Shown piece by piece: positions 60,002 to 64,000 of a stretch of 64,000 nucleotides of DNA; position 1 is the stretch's first letter, and each line of letters opens with the position of its first letter. The DNA comes from Orobanche coerulescens (lineage: Eukaryota > Streptophyta > Magnoliopsida > Lamiales > Orobanchaceae): NCBI GenBank assembly GCA_033398695.1, contig CM065819.1, positions 7,799,501 through 7,863,500 of the forward strand, in the 5' to 3' direction. Under the pieces are notes generated by a model. That model searched no databases. It had not been told where the DNA came from and was given only the letters and a program-made list of their open reading frames with translations. The translations under genes and the position numbers were made by a program.

Positions 60002-61480
60002 ACCTTACGCACAGGTGATAGAATCGCACCAAAATAACGTAGCAACGATATGAACGAGAAAGAAAAAATTCCAAATGATATGAACTCCAAGATAAACAAC
60101 AACTCTATAAGCATTTACCAAGAGTGTCAAAATTACAAAAACACCAAGTGAAAAATTTACAAAGAGTACGGGTATCACACTAATGATGAAATTAGTATAC
60201 GTTAACTGACTCATCTCAGACGTCTGAATTAAAAGTTATAGTCGAGTAAGATTTTTTTTCATCTTTCACTATTTATTTTTTAAAATGAAAATCATATTTT
60301 TGTTTTAAAATACAAAGGTTTTATGCTGTGAAAGATTTTTAAAATGGTATACTCGAGTTATTTGAAGATAAAACCAATATGTTAAAATCATTTTCAAAAT
60401 CCTTTCAAACACGAGAAAAGATCAACGAATGACCGTGCAAGACACAGGAGTTACGGCCATAACAAGGATAAGCTAACGGCCGTAACAAGGATATACTTAA
60501 CGTCATAACTATGTTCTGACAACAGGCCTGAGCAGTCTGAAAACAAATGGCTCGAGCTACAACCGGAAGTAAAAGTAAGAAGAAAGTAACAAAGCGCTTA
60601 CTAAGAGTTTCTAATGACGAACGCAAGCATTAAACCAACAAATGTTCCGACCATACAATAGTACGGGGAACGAAAATAGAAACTCAGTGCCCACTATTTT
60701 TGGAAAATTACAAAATAGCGCAAACCTCCAAAAATCACAATTCGAGATCGGACAATAACACCTAAACTCATTATATGACTAAATATATCAATTGAACTCG
60801 TAGAAACAACGAAACGACGGTTTCAAATAAGATTTGCGATAATTGAACCTAAATGCGGAAAGGTTGCAATGTTTCATTTGTAAGTACAAGGCCGGTTTGC
60901 CAAAAATTCAAATCACTTTTCAAAATCCGCACTAAACCGCCATTTAACCATACTTTCAGAACATTTTGAAAATTGGTTTTCCGCAAGTATACTCAAGTCT
61001 ACGAAATTTCAAAAAACTATTTTAAACACACACGCAACGGATGTAATTACCAATGCGAACACGTTCATAACAAACAACAACAATTAGCCAAACACAACTG
61101 ATTCTCAACACATGCTTATCCGACATTCAAATCTACCCATTAACAAACATATGAACAACGAATTCAATCACACGTCGAAACCGTCCATGCTTCCATTGTG
61201 CAACTTCGATCATTACACACGTAATGTACCACAAGTTTCGAATACGGATTCCATTTCACAACACACATATAAATAAGGTCACTAAGCATAAGATATAAAA
61301 GAGGAGACTTACATTCACGGGTCGCACGAAGATGACGATTGCCCAAGATACTAATCTAAACAAACAACCTGAATGACACGATATGACAATGCACAAACTC
61401 AACATGTCAATCGACAACTTGAATGACGAGATAAAAACACAACTCAACTCGACCTGATAGCTTAGGTTTCCACAACCTAA
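60002..61480 (-). other. Element D sequence without genes
   Basis: No domain found in any frame. At 60450-60500 there are three words of another palindrome type (TTACGGCCATAA, TAACGGCCGTAA, TAACGTCATAA). Confidence 0.5.
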
Positions 61481-62107
61481 GCTCTGATACCATAAATGCA
61501 ACAGCCTTAGAAATCTACTGGGAATATCACACGCCGTAGACCCTTTGGATAAGGATCTACCAGGCTAATCACTACAAGATGACGAACGTGTAATACCCGT
61601 AATTTCGATTTTTCGGTAATTTTTTTTTTTTTGGCGGAAGTCTGTTTTGACGACTCGCTCATGACCGTATCGTCATTCTGAGAATGATTAATTCTGCACT
61701 TTTTGTCATCCGAGTTCGTTTCGGTATCGTTTTGTTGAGATCCGTGTTCTTAAGCGGCTTTTCGGCACTTGAGTTCGATTCTTGCGAACCTCGTCCGAAA
61801 CTGTCGTTTCGAGTTTCTCGTAAGTTCATTTAATGTTATTATTCATGTTGTGAGCTTTGGCTTGGTGTTTCGATCGTGTATCGTGCATTTCGGACGTTTT
61901 GGGCCATTTTCGTAATTTCCCAAAGTTTGGGGTAATTACTTTCCGTTGTCGAATTTCGAGCCTTCGGGTGGTCGGAATCGTGTATTCTCTTAAGGCTTGG
62001 ATTCGTCTTTGCGAGTACGTCGTAACCATATCTTCGATTCGTATTCAGGTTCGGGTTTCGGGGTCGTCGGGCCGTCGGAGTGGCCACGGCCGGAGCCGGG
62101 CCGGGCC

Positions 62108-62364
62108 TGGCCGAGTTACGGCCGTAAGGTGCCGGTTACGGCCAGACGTGCTCGGCAGCATGGCACGATTTAATGCTTACGGCCGTAAGGGCCGAGAGTT
62201 ACGGCCGTCGGTGCTGTGCACGGCTTCGACGAATGCGGTTCTGGCCGTAAGGACTGCCGATTCTGGCCGTAAGTGCCGAAGTTACGGCCGTAAGGCCTGT
62301 CGGCTACGGCCGTAGCGGTCGGGCCAGCCTGGCGAAGTTTGACGAATGCGTTACGGCCGTAAGG
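62108..62364 (+). promoter_or_regulatory. U3 palindrome array of LTR E
   Basis: About nine words around TTACGGCCGTAA (four exact or nearly so, others CTGGCCGTAA or CTACGGCCGTAG) in GC-rich surroundings, ending about 35 bp before TATATAGG. Confidence 0.6.
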
Positions 62365-63516
62365 CCTGCCGGCTGTTCTGGCCAGTAACTGTCGGCCATA
62401 TATAGGCAAAGGACCGCCAGACTTCATTTTTATCACATTTCTTCACTCAAGTGCGGTGGCGACAGGAAAATCGGAAATGGAGTTTTGGTCGATTCCACTC
62501 GATTTCTAAGCGTTTTTGAGGATCCTTATCGATCATATCATCATCTAATCCGAGTATTTCGTCGAATCAAGGTATATTTCTTGATTTTCTTTCAAGTTGA
62601 CTTTTTGGAGATTTGTTCTTGATTTCGATCCTAGTCCGATTTTGATGAATCGGTTGATGTTAGTAAACATTATTAATCGTGTTCTATGGATTGTATATCC
62701 ATATTTTCGATTCATTCAACTCGATTGATGATTTTAGGCTCTTGAGGAACTTTGAACATTTAGTGTTCGATTAAATGCCTCAAAGAGTTTCTTTCGGTCG
62801 TTATGTTGATTTCGATTGATATTGTGTTATTGAACGAATTGTATTTCATTCAAGGTGGTTCGAGTACTTGTGTTTATCGGAGGACGCCGTTCGTTGTTCG
62901 TGGAAGGAATTCATCGCCTTCGGTTTGAGGCAAGTTTTATACTTGTACTAGTCAATGAGCTAATGTCATCATGTATGTGTATAGATGTGTTGTATCATTC
63001 CGAGACTTAGTCTCTTTATGAATTCATTGATATCAAGAGATCGTTCGATACGATACCTTCCGGCAATTTTGCCAAATGTCATTGTTGTTCGTTAATGGCC
63101 GATTCAAGGCATTGTATTACTCATCATTAATGTCATTGTCGATAGCCGGTTCGCGGTATCGATGTATCGATTGTTGTTCATATAGATGTCAATCTAAAAC
63201 ATCGTTGAAATCATTGTTATTCCTGTTGGGGTTGTCATTAAAACTGTATTGGCCGATTAAAGGCATTAGCGTCTTCATTTCTCATCTTCGTGCCAGTAAC
63301 CGATTAAAGGTGCCGAGGTATCCTTCATATTACTCTTCTCGATTTGCCGTTCTAAGGTAATCGAAACACTCAATCATTCATGGAATCATCCGCATCATTG
63401 TTATCGTGTTGGCCGACTCAAGGTAGCACACTATCATTCTCACGAATTCGGTAATCTACGAATCGTTGTCATTTGTGAGTTATTATATTTTTGGAGGCTA
63501 GTCTCGGCTAGTGCTT

Positions 63517-63935
63517 ATTATGGGTAAGCTTGGGGCTTGAACCTTCGCGGTTGGCTTCCCAACACCTACAATTCGATGAGTCACGGTCGTGTTTATGATC
63601 TTATGGGTAAGCTTGGGGCTTGAACCTTCGGTTGGCTTCCCAACACATACAACTCTGTAGGCCAGTGTCGGGTTTATGATCTTATGGGTAAGCTTGGGGC
63701 TTGAACCTTCGCGGTTGGCTTCCCAACACCTACAACTCGGTAGGTCACGGTCGTGTTTATGATCTTATGGGTAAGCTTGGGGCTTGAACCTTCGCGGTTG
63801 GCTTCCCAACACCTACAACTTAGTAGGTCACGGTCGCGTTTATGACCTTATGGGTAAGTTTGGGGCTTGAACCTTCGCGGTTGGCTTCCCAACACCTACA
63901 ACTCAAAGAGGTCACGGTCGTGGTTATGACCTTAT
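63517..63935 (+). repeat. Tandem repeat of about 84 bp in LTR E
   Basis: Five units starting TTATGGGTAAGCTTGGGGCT and containing AACCTTCGCGGTTGGC. They are clear relatives of the 90-bp block in LTR B. Confidence 0.88.
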
Positions 63936-64000
63936 TAGCCCTCATTAACTATAGCTTGGTCATTAGGTTTCAAGTGTTTATGATATTTGTTAACTTCCAT

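Larger units (their letters stand above)
58300..61588 (-). mobile_element. Gypsy element D, minus strand, non-coding interior, interrupted at 61589
   Basis: Starts TGTAACACCCCTAG, the inverse of an LTR end. At 61481-61492 is GCTCTGATACCA, an inverted tRNA-iMet primer site, and from 61497 the LTR start repeats (TGCAACAGCCTTAGAAATC, then the shared TATCACACGCCGTAGACCC). So 58300 begins the 3' LTR and 61497 the 5' LTR, cut by another insertion at 61589. No gag or pol motif was found between the LTRs. The inner end of the 3' LTR could not be placed. Confidence 0.7.
61589..64000 (+). mobile_element. Long gypsy LTR E, runs off the window
   Basis: Starts TGTAATACCCGTAATTTCG inside the 5' LTR of element D. 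In order: palindrome array of TTACGGCCGTAA words (62110-62362), TATATAGG at about 62398, donor ATCAAG/GTATATTTC at 62571/62572, a stretch matching LTR B (for example TCCGAGACTTAGTCTC near 63000) and tandem repeats from 63517. The right end is outside the window, so it may be a solo LTR or a whole element. It is the youngest layer here by nesting. Confidence 0.8.

Noticed and set aside
62170..62436. Frames of about 90 and 150 residues across the GGCCGTAA cluster
   Set aside because: Repeated TTACGGCCGTAA words lack stops in several frames; no domain, and they cover the U3/TATA region of LTR E.

Overview
The window is nuclear DNA of a flowering plant, probably a eudicot. It is almost wholly nested transposable elements: LTR retrotransposons with initiator-tRNA-Met primer sites, a Mutator-like transposon (MULE) with FAR1-type transposase and Ulp1-like genes, AT-rich spacers and TA/GA microsatellites. 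No intact host gene was found. The species cannot be named from sequence alone.

Layout. 1-1346: two diverged exons resembling dolichol-phosphate mannosyltransferase (minus strand), a small inverted-repeat element and a CA/TA microsatellite. 1347-17320: a Ty1/copia-like element with short LTRs and no readable coding region, split by a Ty3/gypsy chromovirus (3876-13466, 5-bp duplication ACTAT). 17402-26947: a MULE with imperfect inverted ends and two convergent decayed genes, an Ulp1/SENP-like gene (+) and a FAR1/FHY3-like transposase (-). 27018-44133: remains of a SIRE-type copia element (degenerate coiled-coil reading frame, polypurine tract, 3' LTR), split by a gag-only copia element (28444-32550, minus, duplication GAGGC) and a pol-less gypsy element (33469-41844). 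44134-46735: an LTR fragment and AT-rich spacer. 46736-58265: a full-length but dead gypsy element (duplication GGAAA) whose 5' LTR carries a solo LTR (47046-49432, duplication GTAAT) of the family seen at 3876. 58300 to the window end: a minus-strand gypsy element, split by another long LTR that starts at 61589 and runs off the window.

The most unusual signal is shared by LTRs of different families. (1) Arrays of about 12-bp palindromes of the form TWRCGNNCGYWA (TAGCGCACGCTA, TTACGTACGTTA or TTACGGCCGTAA by family) stand upstream of the TATA box in four gypsy LTR groups and in one copia LTR; a related array lies in the minus-strand gypsy LTR, where no TATA was found. (2) In the gypsy LTRs a donor-like AAG/GTAA site follows about 200 bp after the TATA box, and an acceptor-like TTAG/GT site lies 0.9-2.3 kb further on, suggesting a spliced leader intron inside the LTR that often holds tandem repeats. 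(3) A short C4/G4 hairpin sits just before the acceptor in three groups. No function has been shown for any of these; they are read from sequence.

Most coding remnants carry stops that fit C-to-T or G-to-A change, as expected for long-methylated transposons.
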